Shown here: piece by piece, positions 56,818-64,000 of the stretch
Layout: each line of letters starts with the position of its first letter
Position numbering within the stretch: the stretch's first letter is position 1
Assembly (NCBI GenBank): GCA_937918935.1
Contig: CAKZSI010000022.1
Coordinates: 58,915-122,914 of the forward strand
Source: an uncultured Chloroflexales bacterium
Lineage (GTDB): Bacteria; Chloroflexota; Chloroflexia; Chloroflexales; Chloroflexaceae
DNA length: 64,000 nucleotides
Reading direction: 5' to 3'
The notes under the pieces: generated by a model
The model's database searches: none
What the model was told of the DNA's origin: nothing
Seen by the model: the letters and a program-made list of their open reading frames with translations, nothing else
Position numbers and translations under genes: made by a program

Positions 56818-57196
56818 GAAGTTTGGGGAGAGTGCAGCCCTGCCAGATCTTCCTGCCCGACATCTATGCTCACTTCAGCGATAGTTTCAGAAGACCCCTG
56901 GCCACGTTACCATCTTGCGCTAACAATCCTCTACGTGATTCCTGTCAGGTGTAGGGTTTTCTGGCTCGTCTTTGTATCGTATCCGCAATTCAGGGTTTCT
57001 GTGAGGAGAGCCTGCATCAACCGGACTCTCGCGTGCAGTGGAGATACCGCGCACTAATAACGTTTTGCTGACCGTTCGCGGTCACCAGGCTCGATGAGGA
57101 GCGGCATGCGCTTACGCCTTTATTTATAATACAGATGTACAATATGTCTGACTACCCTTTCAATATGACCCGGGGCCATGCGCCGTTGCATCTCCC
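56818..57196. other. gene-free region ahead of the defence island, with a possible promoter
   Basis: 379 bases, lower in GC than the preceding genes, with no supported gene. A TATAAT box lies at 57125-57130, about 67 bases before the methyltransferase start; no matching -35 is obvious. This gap appears to mark the left border of the defence island. Confidence 0.4.
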
Positions 57197-58570
57197 ATGG
57201 ACGTTCCTATGACGGTCACCAGTACCAGCACTCCCGATATCCCCCGCGATGATCAGGGCCGCTACCGCAGCAAGCCGCTCCCATCGATGCGCGGCGAGAA
57301 CGTTCGCCTGATCGCACGAATCGACGAGCCGAACCAGATCGAGGCATGGAGACAGCAGCTCGATGCCCCGGACACGTTCATCGTGCTCGATCTCTTCTGC
57401 GGCGCCGGGGGGATGAGCCTGGGCTTTGAGGACGCCGGCTTCTTCATCGCCGCCGGGATAGACGTCGAGCCGACCGCGGTCGCGACCCATAGTCACAACT
57501 TCCTCTCCCGCGGCGTCACCTGTGACATTCGCGATATCGCAGACCCATGCGAACTGATCCACGAGCTTGGCCTGCCCCGGGTCGATGTGATTATCGGCGG
57601 CCCGCCCTGTCAGGGGTTCGCGCGGATCGGCAGAGGAAAGCTGCGCAGCATCGAGTTGGAGCGCCAGTATCAGGACGTGCTGAACAACCTCTACCAGGAG
57701 TTTCTGCGCTTTGTCGAGGCGCTCCGGCCGCTGGCCTTCGTGATGGAGAATGTGCCGGATATGGCGTACTACCAGGATGGCGAGATCGTGCGGCGTATCA
57801 GCAGCCAGTTCTCCAACTACACCATCGACTGGTGCATGCTCAACGCGGTTGACTTCGGTGTTCCTCAGCGTCGCCAGCGTCTCTTTGTGCAGGGCAACCG
57901 ACTTGGGCAGAACGTCCGCTGGCCCCGGCCCCGGGCAGTGAGTCGGCCGGTCACCGTCCGCGATGCAATCAGCGATCTTCCCGATCGGACCCCTCCGAGC
58001 CTGGAGGAGATCCTGCCCTATCAGCCACAGCAACCCCTGACCGAGTATCAGAAGAAGATGCGCAAAGGTCTGCGCGAAGATCACCGTGACAAGATCTTCG
58101 CGCATATTATCCGCCAGGTGCGCGAAGACGACCGGCTGATCTTTTCCATCCTCAAAGAGGGCCAGAAGTATCGCGATCTTCCTGCCGAGCTCCAGCGTTA
58201 CCGCACTGATATCTTTGATGATAAATACTGGCGCCTGATGTATGACCAGCCGGCCTGGACCGTGACGGCGCATATCCGTAAGGATGCCTATCGGTACATC
58301 CATCCCGAGTACTGCCGCACCCTTTCGCTCCGCGAGTTTGCCCGTCTGCAGAGCTTTCCGGATCGCTTTCTCTTCGCCGGCCCACGCACCGAGCGCCTGC
58401 GACAGATTGGCAATGCCGTGCCGCCACTGCTTGCGCGGGCCATTGCTGTTGAGCTGCATCGACAACTGGCCACATATCGGACAAGGCAGAAGACGCGTCA
58501 GGAGAAACCGCAGCGCCGCTCCACGGAACAGCACTGCTGCCGATCTCCCGAGCCGACGGCTGCTGACTGA
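57197..58570 (+). CDS. drmMII: DNA (cytosine-5) methyltransferase, DISARM drmMII type
   Basis: A 457-residue C5 cytosine methyltransferase. Motif I DLFCGAGGMSLGF (65-77), motif IV GGPPCQGF with catalytic Cys138, motif VI MENVPD (183-188), motif VIII QRRQRLF (224-230), motif IX RTLSLREFARLQSFPD (374-389) and motif X QIGNAVPP (403-410) are complete; the target recognition region lies at about 265-370. It methylates host DNA and so marks self. It starts a three-gene operon with a Mig-like glycosylase and a helicase, and faces drmB/drmA, as expected for DrmMII of class 2 DISARM. ATG 57209 is an alternative start. Confidence 0.9.
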   Translation: MDVPMTVTSTSTPDIPRDDQGRYRSKPLPSMRGENVRLIARIDEPNQIEAWRQQLDAPDTFIVLDLFCGAGGMSLGFEDAGFFIAAGIDVEPTAVATHSHNFLSRGVTCDIRDIADPCELIHELGLPRVDVIIGGPPCQGFARIGRGKLRSIELERQYQDVLNNLYQEFLRFVEALRPLAFVMENVPDMAYYQDGEIVRRISSQFSNYTIDWCMLNAVDFGVPQRRQRLFVQGNRLGQNVRWPRPRAVSRPVTVRDAISDLPDRTPPSLEEILPYQPQQPLTEYQKKMRKGLREDHRDKIFAHIIRQVREDDRLIFSILKEGQKYRDLPAELQRYRTDIFDDKYWRLMYDQPAWTVTAHIRKDAYRYIHPEYCRTLSLREFARLQSFPDRFLFAGPRTERLRQIGNAVPPLLARAIAVELHRQLATYRTRQKTRQEKPQRRSTEQHCCRSPEPTAAD

Positions 58571-58590
58571 CAGGACGGAGCGGGTGGCTC

Positions 58591-59295
58591 GTGGAATATG
58601 AACGCGAAGCAGGCGGATCGCGCGCGACGATCAATCTCACGAGTCTACGACACGCGCTCCTCAACTGGGGACGGGTCTCTGGCCGCTCATTTCCCTGGCG
58701 CGAGACGACCAACCCGTTTCACATCCTGATTGCCGAGATGATGCTGCGGCGCACGCAGGCCCGACAGGTTGTCCCGGTCTACGAGGCTTTCATTGCCACC
58801 TACCCTGATGCCACCGCGCTGGCAAACGCATCGGCTGAGGCTGTTGCGAAGGCCCTCTACCCACTTGGACTGGCCTGGCGCGTCCCGGCATTCCAGGCCC
58901 TGGCCCGGGCACTGGTCGAGGATTACGCCGGTCAGGTTCCCAATGACGACAGTGCACTGAAAAAGCTCCCCGGCGTCGGCGACTACGTGGCTGCAGCAGT
59001 CTGTTGCTTTGCCTTCGGGCAGGCGGTGATTCTTGCTGACACGAATACCGTCCGGGTCGCAGGACGTATCGCTGGCGTTCCAACAAACGCCGAGTCCCGG
59101 CGACGCAAGGCGATTCGGCAACTTTTAGAGCAACTGCTTGACCCGGAACACCCCCGCGATTTCAATCTGGCTCTGCTGGATCTTGCCGCCCTGATCTGTC
59201 TACCGGTACATCCACGTTGCCTGCAATGCCCGATTGCGGCATTCTGCAGTTCTGCGGAAACCTTTATCCATGACGGACTGGCTCAATCTCAGTGA
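58591..59295 (+). CDS. HhH-GPD thymine-DNA glycosylase, Mig-like
   Basis: A 234-residue HhH-GPD base-excision enzyme with a [4Fe-4S] cluster (Cys203-X6-Cys210-X2-Cys213-X5-Cys219). The hairpin LPGVGDYVAAAV has Tyr132 where endonuclease III has Lys and MutY has Ser; catalytic Asp150 is in LADTNTVRV. Tyr at that place, ILIAEMMLRRTQ, and HPRDFNLALLDLAALIC all resemble Mig of Methanothermobacter, which removes T from G:T mismatches produced by 5-methylcytosine deamination and is also encoded beside a cytosine methyltransferase. GTG start, 20 bases after the methyltransferase; its end overlaps the helicase gene by 26 bases. Confidence 0.87.
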   Translation: MEYEREAGGSRATINLTSLRHALLNWGRVSGRSFPWRETTNPFHILIAEMMLRRTQARQVVPVYEAFIATYPDATALANASAEAVAKALYPLGLAWRVPAFQALARALVEDYAGQVPNDDSALKKLPGVGDYVAAAVCCFAFGQAVILADTNTVRVAGRIAGVPTNAESRRRKAIRQLLEQLLDPEHPRDFNLALLDLAALICLPVHPRCLQCPIAAFCSSAETFIHDGLAQSQ

Positions 59296-60973
59296 CCGCG
59301 ACGAGGCCGTGCTTATTCTGCGTCAGCGTTTGAGTCCAAAGGCGCTGCGAGAGGCGGTGGATCGGGATATCGAGCGGATAGTCGTGACCTCGGAACACGT
59401 CCGGGGACTCTACCGCTCCAGAATGGCGGATAGCGAATTGCCTGAGTTTCTGGTTGACCTCTACGGTGTTGACCTGCTTCAGAACAGGGCCCTCCGACTG
59501 GAGTTGACGAAGACCCTGGATGATGCTCAGCTTCGAGCACTGGCCTCCGACGATGACGAGCGCGCACCAGCGAGTTCACGCGCGGCGCTGATCGAGACTA
59601 TCGCTGGACGACGCTGGCATCCGGGGAAGCACTGGGCACGTCGCTTCGCTGCGGCATTCGGCTTTCCAAAGGTCTACGCGGGCGTAGTCGGCCACCCTGG
59701 CAATCCACCCTACGAAGATGTTGAGCCGCACATTGCGTTGCCGCCACTGCACGACTACCAGCGTGAACTCGTTACGAAACTCCTCCAGGTCCTATCTGCC
59801 CCCGAGGGAAAGAATCGCGCGCTGCTGAGTCTCCCCACCGGCGCTGGCAAGACCAGAACGGCCGTTGAAGCCCTGCTCGGATGGTGGGACAGGAACGAAA
59901 GCAACCGCTATATCCTCTGGATTGCCCAGAGCGATGAGCTCTGCGAGCAGGCCATCGAGGCGTTTCGCGAGGTCTGGGTGGACTGCGGCGGCAAGGGAAC
60001 GCGCAAAATCCTGCGCCTCTATCGCTGCTGGGGCGACTATAACGCGCTCCCAGAGGCCTACGGCGATGGCGTCGTCGTGGCCAGCATCCAGAAACTGCAC
60101 GAGATTATCTCGACCAGTGCGGGCAGTGAACTACTCTCTGACTTCGCCGACGATGTCTGTGCAATCGTCGTTGATGAAGCCCATCACGCTGTGGCATCGT
60201 CATACACGGCCGTGATGGAGACGTTTGGTATCACGTTCGGGCGAGAGCCTGCAACGCCTATCCCCTTGATCGGCCTGTCGGCCACGCCCTATCGCAGCGC
60301 CGATCGCGAGGAGAATACCCGGCTCGCCCGGCGTTTCTACAGCCAGCTCCTTGTTCCATCGTTACTCGGAGATGAACCCATCAGGACGCTACGCGATCGT
60401 GGGATTCTTGCCCGCGTTGATCATCGCGTGCTGGAGACCGGGCGGCAGTTTGAGCTGAACGAGGCCGAGGAGCAGCGCTATCGGCAGATGGGGCAGCTTC
60501 CCGACAGTTTCCTGCGCAAGGTCGGTGAGGATCCCTGGCGCAATGCCTTCCTCCTCAAGGCCTTGCTGGAGTTGCCGGCAGACTGGCCGGTGCTGTTCTT
60601 CGGATGCTCGATTGAACACGCCAGTGCAATAGCTATTCTCCTGAGACGGGCCGGGCGCACGGCGGCGGTTGTCACTGGATCGACCAGACGAGCGACGCGC
60701 CGGCACCTGATCGATGAGTTTCGGGTCGGCCGAATCCAGGTGCTTTGCAACTACGGCGTGCTTACTACCGGCTTTGACGCGCCGAAGATCCGGGCAGTGG
60801 TCATCGCTCGCCCAACGACCAGCGTGGTGTTGTACGAACAGATGATTGGCCGAGGCATGCGCGGACCGCTGAACGGTGGTACCGAGGAATGCACGGTTAT
60901 CGATCTGGCCGATAACATTAACCGCTTCGCAGGCCAGATGGCCTACACGCGCCTGCGTGATGCCTGGCGCTAG
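59270..60973 (+). CDS. SF2 DEAD/DEAH-box helicase
   Basis: A 567-residue superfamily 2 helicase. An N-terminal region of about 150 residues of unknown function is followed by the Q-motif area (LHDYQRELV), Walker A PTGAGKT, DEAH box VDEAHH, motif III LSATP, and the C-terminal helicase domain with TTGFDAPKIRAVV and QMIGRGMRGP. No nuclease domain is visible. The 26-base overlap with the glycosylase implies translational coupling. It resembles restriction-type or XPB-like helicases; it is not DrmA or DrmD by architecture. Likely partner in the defence island. Confidence 0.85.
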   Translation: MTDWLNLSDRDEAVLILRQRLSPKALREAVDRDIERIVVTSEHVRGLYRSRMADSELPEFLVDLYGVDLLQNRALRLELTKTLDDAQLRALASDDDERAPASSRAALIETIAGRRWHPGKHWARRFAAAFGFPKVYAGVVGHPGNPPYEDVEPHIALPPLHDYQRELVTKLLQVLSAPEGKNRALLSLPTGAGKTRTAVEALLGWWDRNESNRYILWIAQSDELCEQAIEAFREVWVDCGGKGTRKILRLYRCWGDYNALPEAYGDGVVVASIQKLHEIISTSAGSELLSDFADDVCAIVVDEAHHAVASSYTAVMETFGITFGREPATPIPLIGLSATPYRSADREENTRLARRFYSQLLVPSLLGDEPIRTLRDRGILARVDHRVLETGRQFELNEAEEQRYRQMGQLPDSFLRKVGEDPWRNAFLLKALLELPADWPVLFFGCSIEHASAIAILLRRAGRTAAVVTGSTRRATRRHLIDEFRVGRIQVLCNYGVLTTGFDAPKIRAVVIARPTTSVVLYEQMIGRGMRGPLNGGTEECTVIDLADNINRFAGQMAYTRLRDAWR

Positions 60974-61077
60974 CGCTCCTGTCTGGAGCGCGATAGCGCC
61001 ACTATCTGCCGCTCGATCAACTGCTGCATGAGCCGCAACGAGCGGTTGGTAATTTCGTCCTCAATCAGGATGCAGGG
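60970..61077 (-). pseudogene. possible 35-codon coding remnant downstream of drmB
   Basis: On the minus strand a frame reads PCILIEDEITNRSLRLMQQL, then IERQIVALSRSRQER and a stop. Upstream in the same frame, across a TAG at 61078-61080, it continues as RLLSKSRLDRVCI back to another stop. There is no start codon. It looks like the tail of a decayed gene in drmA-drmB orientation, but could be chance. A 7-bp hairpin (gcgctcc / ggagcgc) at 60973-60991 overlaps the helicase stop and may be its terminator. Confidence 0.3.
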
Positions 61078-61155
61078 CTAGATGCACACTCGATCAAGCC
61101 GGCTCTTACTCAGCAGCCTTGCCGGCACGACCACTCAATGAAGCTGCTCTGGTGC

Positions 61156-62859
61156 TCACGCACCGCTGCCAAAGAAGCCTGTGGGTGCGAGGTTAGGCAG
61201 ATCACATACCAGAGCGCGATCAAGAAGCCGATTAGATACCTCGCAGGACGTCTCGGAGATCAAACAACAGGCGTGGCAGGCAGCCCCTTTCATCTGTCCG
61301 GTAAGCAGTGGTTGATGCTCGGAGCAGAGCGGGTCTGAGGAACACCAGCGGGCATTTTCGAGGAGTGCGCGCAGGGTTGCTCCGAGTCGATCCTGTAAAC
61401 CCTGCTGCACCAGACCGCCCAGACTCCCGTCTGAGTCTGCGCTGGCGGTATAGATCAGCAGCCCGCACATATTTATTCCCGCGTAGATACGCTCACGCAG
61501 CGACGTGGATGAGTAGCCGCAGTCGAGTGAGAGCTGACGAATGAGCAAGTGCGCCAGAGTATGAATGAGCACCAATCGCGGCAACAGGCTATCCAGCCGC
61601 TTCATTCCACGCTGCTCGCGCCACTGGTTGTAGGCCTGGAGCATCTCGTTGATCCGTTGTCGAACGGCGCTGTTCACTTCCCAGGCTGCCACGCGATCCT
61701 CATCCAGTTCGATGAAGATACCCTCGCCACGATGCTCTACAGCAGGCAGCCATTCCTGGGGTTGGGCCATAATTGGTGCAATCGGTGCATCAACATTATC
61801 GGCATCCACCGGGTCAATTCGGGTGAATCCGCGCAGAACGCGCACCTCGCGCAGGCGATGAGCCAGGATTACCCGCTTGATGTAGGGCTCAAATCCGATA
61901 GGAACAGGCTCGGAGCAGATCTGGAAATCGATATGACTAATTCCCCCACCGGGATTGCGGAAGGCGCGAAACTCCTCCTGGCGCAGGGTGCTGAGCGTGG
62001 TCGTGCTGGAGATGCGCTCCTTAATGGCTCGCATCACATCTTCTACATTGAAACCGGCAAACTCTGGTAACTCCGGAATCAGCGTCCGCTGGAGCGCTTC
62101 GTTGTTTGCGATCGGCAGCAGCGTGGTCCAGTGCGTATTGATCGCCGCCTGGATCGGACTGGTCCAGGGCGGAATTGACAGCGCGCTCAGCAGGCTTGAG
62201 AAGTAGACATTCGAGGCGCCGCGCAGCACGCTGCGTGGCCTGGCGTCACAGTTTGCATCCGGCATGCCTGGAAGCCAGGGATGTTTGCCGCTGCACTTGC
62301 TACCCACCGCTCCTGCACCGAGAGCGCCGGCAAGGGATTGCTGCTGACCACAGGTCGAGCACTTTACGACCAGATCAGCCAGTGCAGCGGTGCGACCCTG
62401 ATTGATCAGGCGGAGTTCTGGTTTGCCGGAGCACTTCTTGCCGCGATGCGCCCACCAGTGCCAGGGGAAGTCGTCGGCGTGGCCTTCCGAGCAGATCACG
62501 ATCAGACGAGCCGGGTAGGTCTCGCTGTTGCACGCAGGACACTTCTTATGCCAGCTTATCAGACTGCAATCTTTGTTCATACAGACCCGGTTTCGCGGGA
62601 AACGTACACAGGGCACATCGCCTTCAAGATTACCGATCGCTGGCGCCCGGAAATGCTTTACCTCCAGGGCCTGCTGAAGTCGGGTCTCCTGGATGATCGG
62701 GCCCTGGGGCCAGAGATCGATACCCGTGATCATCACTGACTCTTCCGGCAGATCAACCACTGCGCCTGGTCCAAACGTTGTAATGATCTGGCCTGGCCGC
62801 AGTTTCCCGCCTTTGAGGGTATATGAGTGAACTCCCGAGGAACCTGTCTTCGATGTCAT
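61156..62859 (-). CDS. drmB: DISARM protein DrmB (DUF1998)
   Basis: A 567-residue DUF1998 protein. It has Cys clusters in the N-terminal half (CMNKDC, CPAC, KCSTCG) and the C-terminal DUF1998 signature: LIHTLAHLLIRQLSLDCGY, ERIYAG, GLLIYTASADSDGSLGGLV, SSDPLCSEH, GAACHACCL and ETSCE. Together with DrmA it forms the anti-phage core of DISARM. ATG 62859, seven bases after the drmA stop, is the start of homology. Convergent with the methyltransferase operon. Confidence 0.92.
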   Translation of the reverse strand: MTSKTGSSGVHSYTLKGGKLRPGQIITTFGPGAVVDLPEESVMITGIDLWPQGPIIQETRLQQALEVKHFRAPAIGNLEGDVPCVRFPRNRVCMNKDCSLISWHKKCPACNSETYPARLIVICSEGHADDFPWHWWAHRGKKCSGKPELRLINQGRTAALADLVVKCSTCGQQQSLAGALGAGAVGSKCSGKHPWLPGMPDANCDARPRSVLRGASNVYFSSLLSALSIPPWTSPIQAAINTHWTTLLPIANNEALQRTLIPELPEFAGFNVEDVMRAIKERISSTTTLSTLRQEEFRAFRNPGGGISHIDFQICSEPVPIGFEPYIKRVILAHRLREVRVLRGFTRIDPVDADNVDAPIAPIMAQPQEWLPAVEHRGEGIFIELDEDRVAAWEVNSAVRQRINEMLQAYNQWREQRGMKRLDSLLPRLVLIHTLAHLLIRQLSLDCGYSSTSLRERIYAGINMCGLLIYTASADSDGSLGGLVQQGLQDRLGATLRALLENARWCSSDPLCSEHQPLLTGQMKGAACHACCLISETSCEVSNRLLDRALVCDLPNLAPTGFFGSGA

Positions 62860-62866
62860 TTGAACA

Positions 62867-64000
62867 TTAATCCTCCCAAAGCACGAAGAGTTGTGATTGC
62901 CCCTCGACTTCCCGCAGCGAGTTGAGCGTCGGACGCGATCCCCCTGGACGGTCTTCCTCTGCCGGATGCATAAGGACCGGCGTGGCGGCGGATTTCTGGA
63001 ACGGATTCGGCTGATAGCGCAAGTTGGTCTTATGGTGGCTGACCATCCGCATCCACCAGTCAATCAGAGCCTTTATGTCTTTGTCCACTTCAACTCTACT
63101 GCTCGGGTCAACCATGTCCACACGCCGCTGGATTTGCTGAACGATCCTCTCTGCCACAGGATGAACCGGATCAAAGCGACTGGCGGCGTCGTTACTGGCC
63201 CAGTTTTCCCTCAACAGGCGGGCCAGCGCGATGAACACGGCGTGAAGCGCCCGATCGCGGGCCCGCGGCGCAAATGGCGTCACACTGGTTGCCTCAACAT
63301 GACGGTACAGAGTCTCGTGATAGGGCAGGAACCGTTCATAATGTGAGATGTCTCGGGGTCGCGACCAGTTATAGACCGTTACCACCAGGCCGGGCGCATC
63401 GGGCCGACGGCCGACGCGGCTGGTGGCCTGGATGTACTCGGCGCTGGCCTTTGGCTGCCCGTTGACCACCATCAGCCCGAGGCGAGGTACATCAACGCCG
63501 ACCGAAATCATGTTAGTTGCCAGAAGCACATCCAGCGCCCCTTTTGTTCCAGCGCCAAGCTCCAGTTGCTTCAGGATCGCCGGGATACGGGTTGAGGGAA
63601 CACGGCTGGTGAGTTCGCAGTCCTCAGTCGAGATTTCGCGGAGATCCTTTTTCCGCTGGCTGGCGAGCAGCTTCATACGTTGCACGATGTCATCTTCAAC
63701 CAGGCGCAGTGCGCCACCCAGCTCGCGCAGGCTGTTGAAATAGCCAATCAGCGTAAAGTAGGCATCAGCAACATCAGGCCCGTACTCAGCCAGCAACTCG
63801 CCACCAACCTGCAGCAGGATGGCATAGACCCTGACCAGTGCGGTTTTAACGCTACGACCGGGCGCGAACACGCCGACATAGCTACGGCCCGGCTGCTGGT
63901 CGAGAGGCTGCGCCCGGGCAAAGAACGAGTCCTGGGCGCTCAGGCCGGGCGGTGGGAAGAGTTGTACATCTCTGGCGAACAAACCGCGTACCTGGTCGTA
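62867..64000 (-). CDS. drmA: DISARM helicase DrmA, C-terminal part (runs off right edge)
   Basis: The last 377 residues are visible; the N-terminal helicase domain lies beyond the window. The C-terminal helicase motifs are ATNMISVGVDVPRLGLMVV and GQPKASAEYIQATSRVGR, followed by the characteristic DrmA continuation VTVYNWSRPRDISHYERF and SVTPFAPRARDRALHAVF. DrmA is a large SF2 helicase that works with DrmB on invading DNA. A TTG at 63982 is not a real start: the frame is open to the edge. Confidence 0.92.
   Translation of the reverse strand, partial: YDQVRGLFARDVQLFPPPGLSAQDSFFARAQPLDQQPGRSYVGVFAPGRSVKTALVRVYAILLQVGGELLAEYGPDVADAYFTLIGYFNSLRELGGALRLVEDDIVQRMKLLASQRKKDLREISTEDCELTSRVPSTRIPAILKQLELGAGTKGALDVLLATNMISVGVDVPRLGLMVVNGQPKASAEYIQATSRVGRRPDAPGLVVTVYNWSRPRDISHYERFLPYHETLYRHVEATSVTPFAPRARDRALHAVFIALARLLRENWASNDAASRFDPVHPVAERIVQQIQRRVDMVDPSSRVEVDKDIKALIDWWMRMVSHHKTNLRYQPNPFQKSAATPVLMHPAEEDRPGGSRPTLNSLREVEGQSQLFVLWED

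Noticed and set aside
59270..60973. Helicase considered as DrmD or DrmA
   Set aside because: It is short, lacks a SNF2-type architecture, and does not carry the DrmA C-terminal motifs, which are present in the gene at 62867-64000.

Overview
The window reads as chromosomal DNA from a GC-rich (roughly 60-70 %) filamentous anoxygenic phototroph of the Chloroflexota (Roseiflexus/Chloroflexus type). The clues are a PuhE/DUF3623 photosynthetic complex assembly protein, a menaquinone-type MenC, a short-subunit PHA synthase cluster, cyanobacteria-like heptamer repeats and many dispersed intergenic palindromes. This assignment is an inference; no rRNA or tRNA gene was recognised and no CRISPR array is present.

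Layout. 1-3.6 kb: the N-terminal part of MurJ (runs off the left edge) and a phaE-phaC-phaB polyhydroxyalkanoate operon. 3.8-9.9 kb: a GH35 / GT2 / GH2 carbohydrate cluster. 10-17.4 kb: CoxG-like protein, ABC exporter, cyclase-family hydrolase, macrodomain protein, and a two-subunit molybdenum hydroxylase. 17.4-21.3 kb: an unknown protein, an acetyltransferase, a glycosyltransferase carrying an octamer repeat, and a QueD-like protein lacking its catalytic residues. 21.3-27.2 kb: RND efflux pump, adaptor and TetR regulator with a candidate operator. 27.7-38.2 kb: a response regulator with Glu at the phosphoacceptor site, an unknown protein, lipB-lipA, a secreted subtilase, puhE, menC, a tandem-FKBP lipoprotein and a glutaminyl cyclase lipoprotein. 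38.5-48.2 kb: CBS protein, an AT-rich PAS-GGDEF gene that looks acquired, selD, a PHP-AlbA_2 fusion, and a CBS-rubredoxin / pyruvate dehydrogenase E1alpha-E1beta-E2 operon. 48.6-56.8 kb: VanW protein, a GlgX-esterase fusion and a membrane pseudokinase.

57.2-64 kb is a defence island. A cytosine-5 methyltransferase, an HhH-GPD glycosylase with features of the archaeal G:T mismatch thymine glycosylase Mig, and an SF2 helicase form a tight plus-strand operon. It converges on drmB and drmA of a DISARM system (drmA runs off the right edge). The pairing suggests a DISARM variant carrying its own repair enzyme for deaminated 5-methylcytosine, which would make sense in a warm-growing organism. This is the most interesting region.

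Functional links: lipA/lipB can lipoylate the PDH E2 encoded 14 kb away; the CBS-rubredoxin protein may sense energy or redox state for PDH; PHA genes and the GlgX fusion point to carbon storage; puhE and menC fit a quinone-based phototrophic electron chain.
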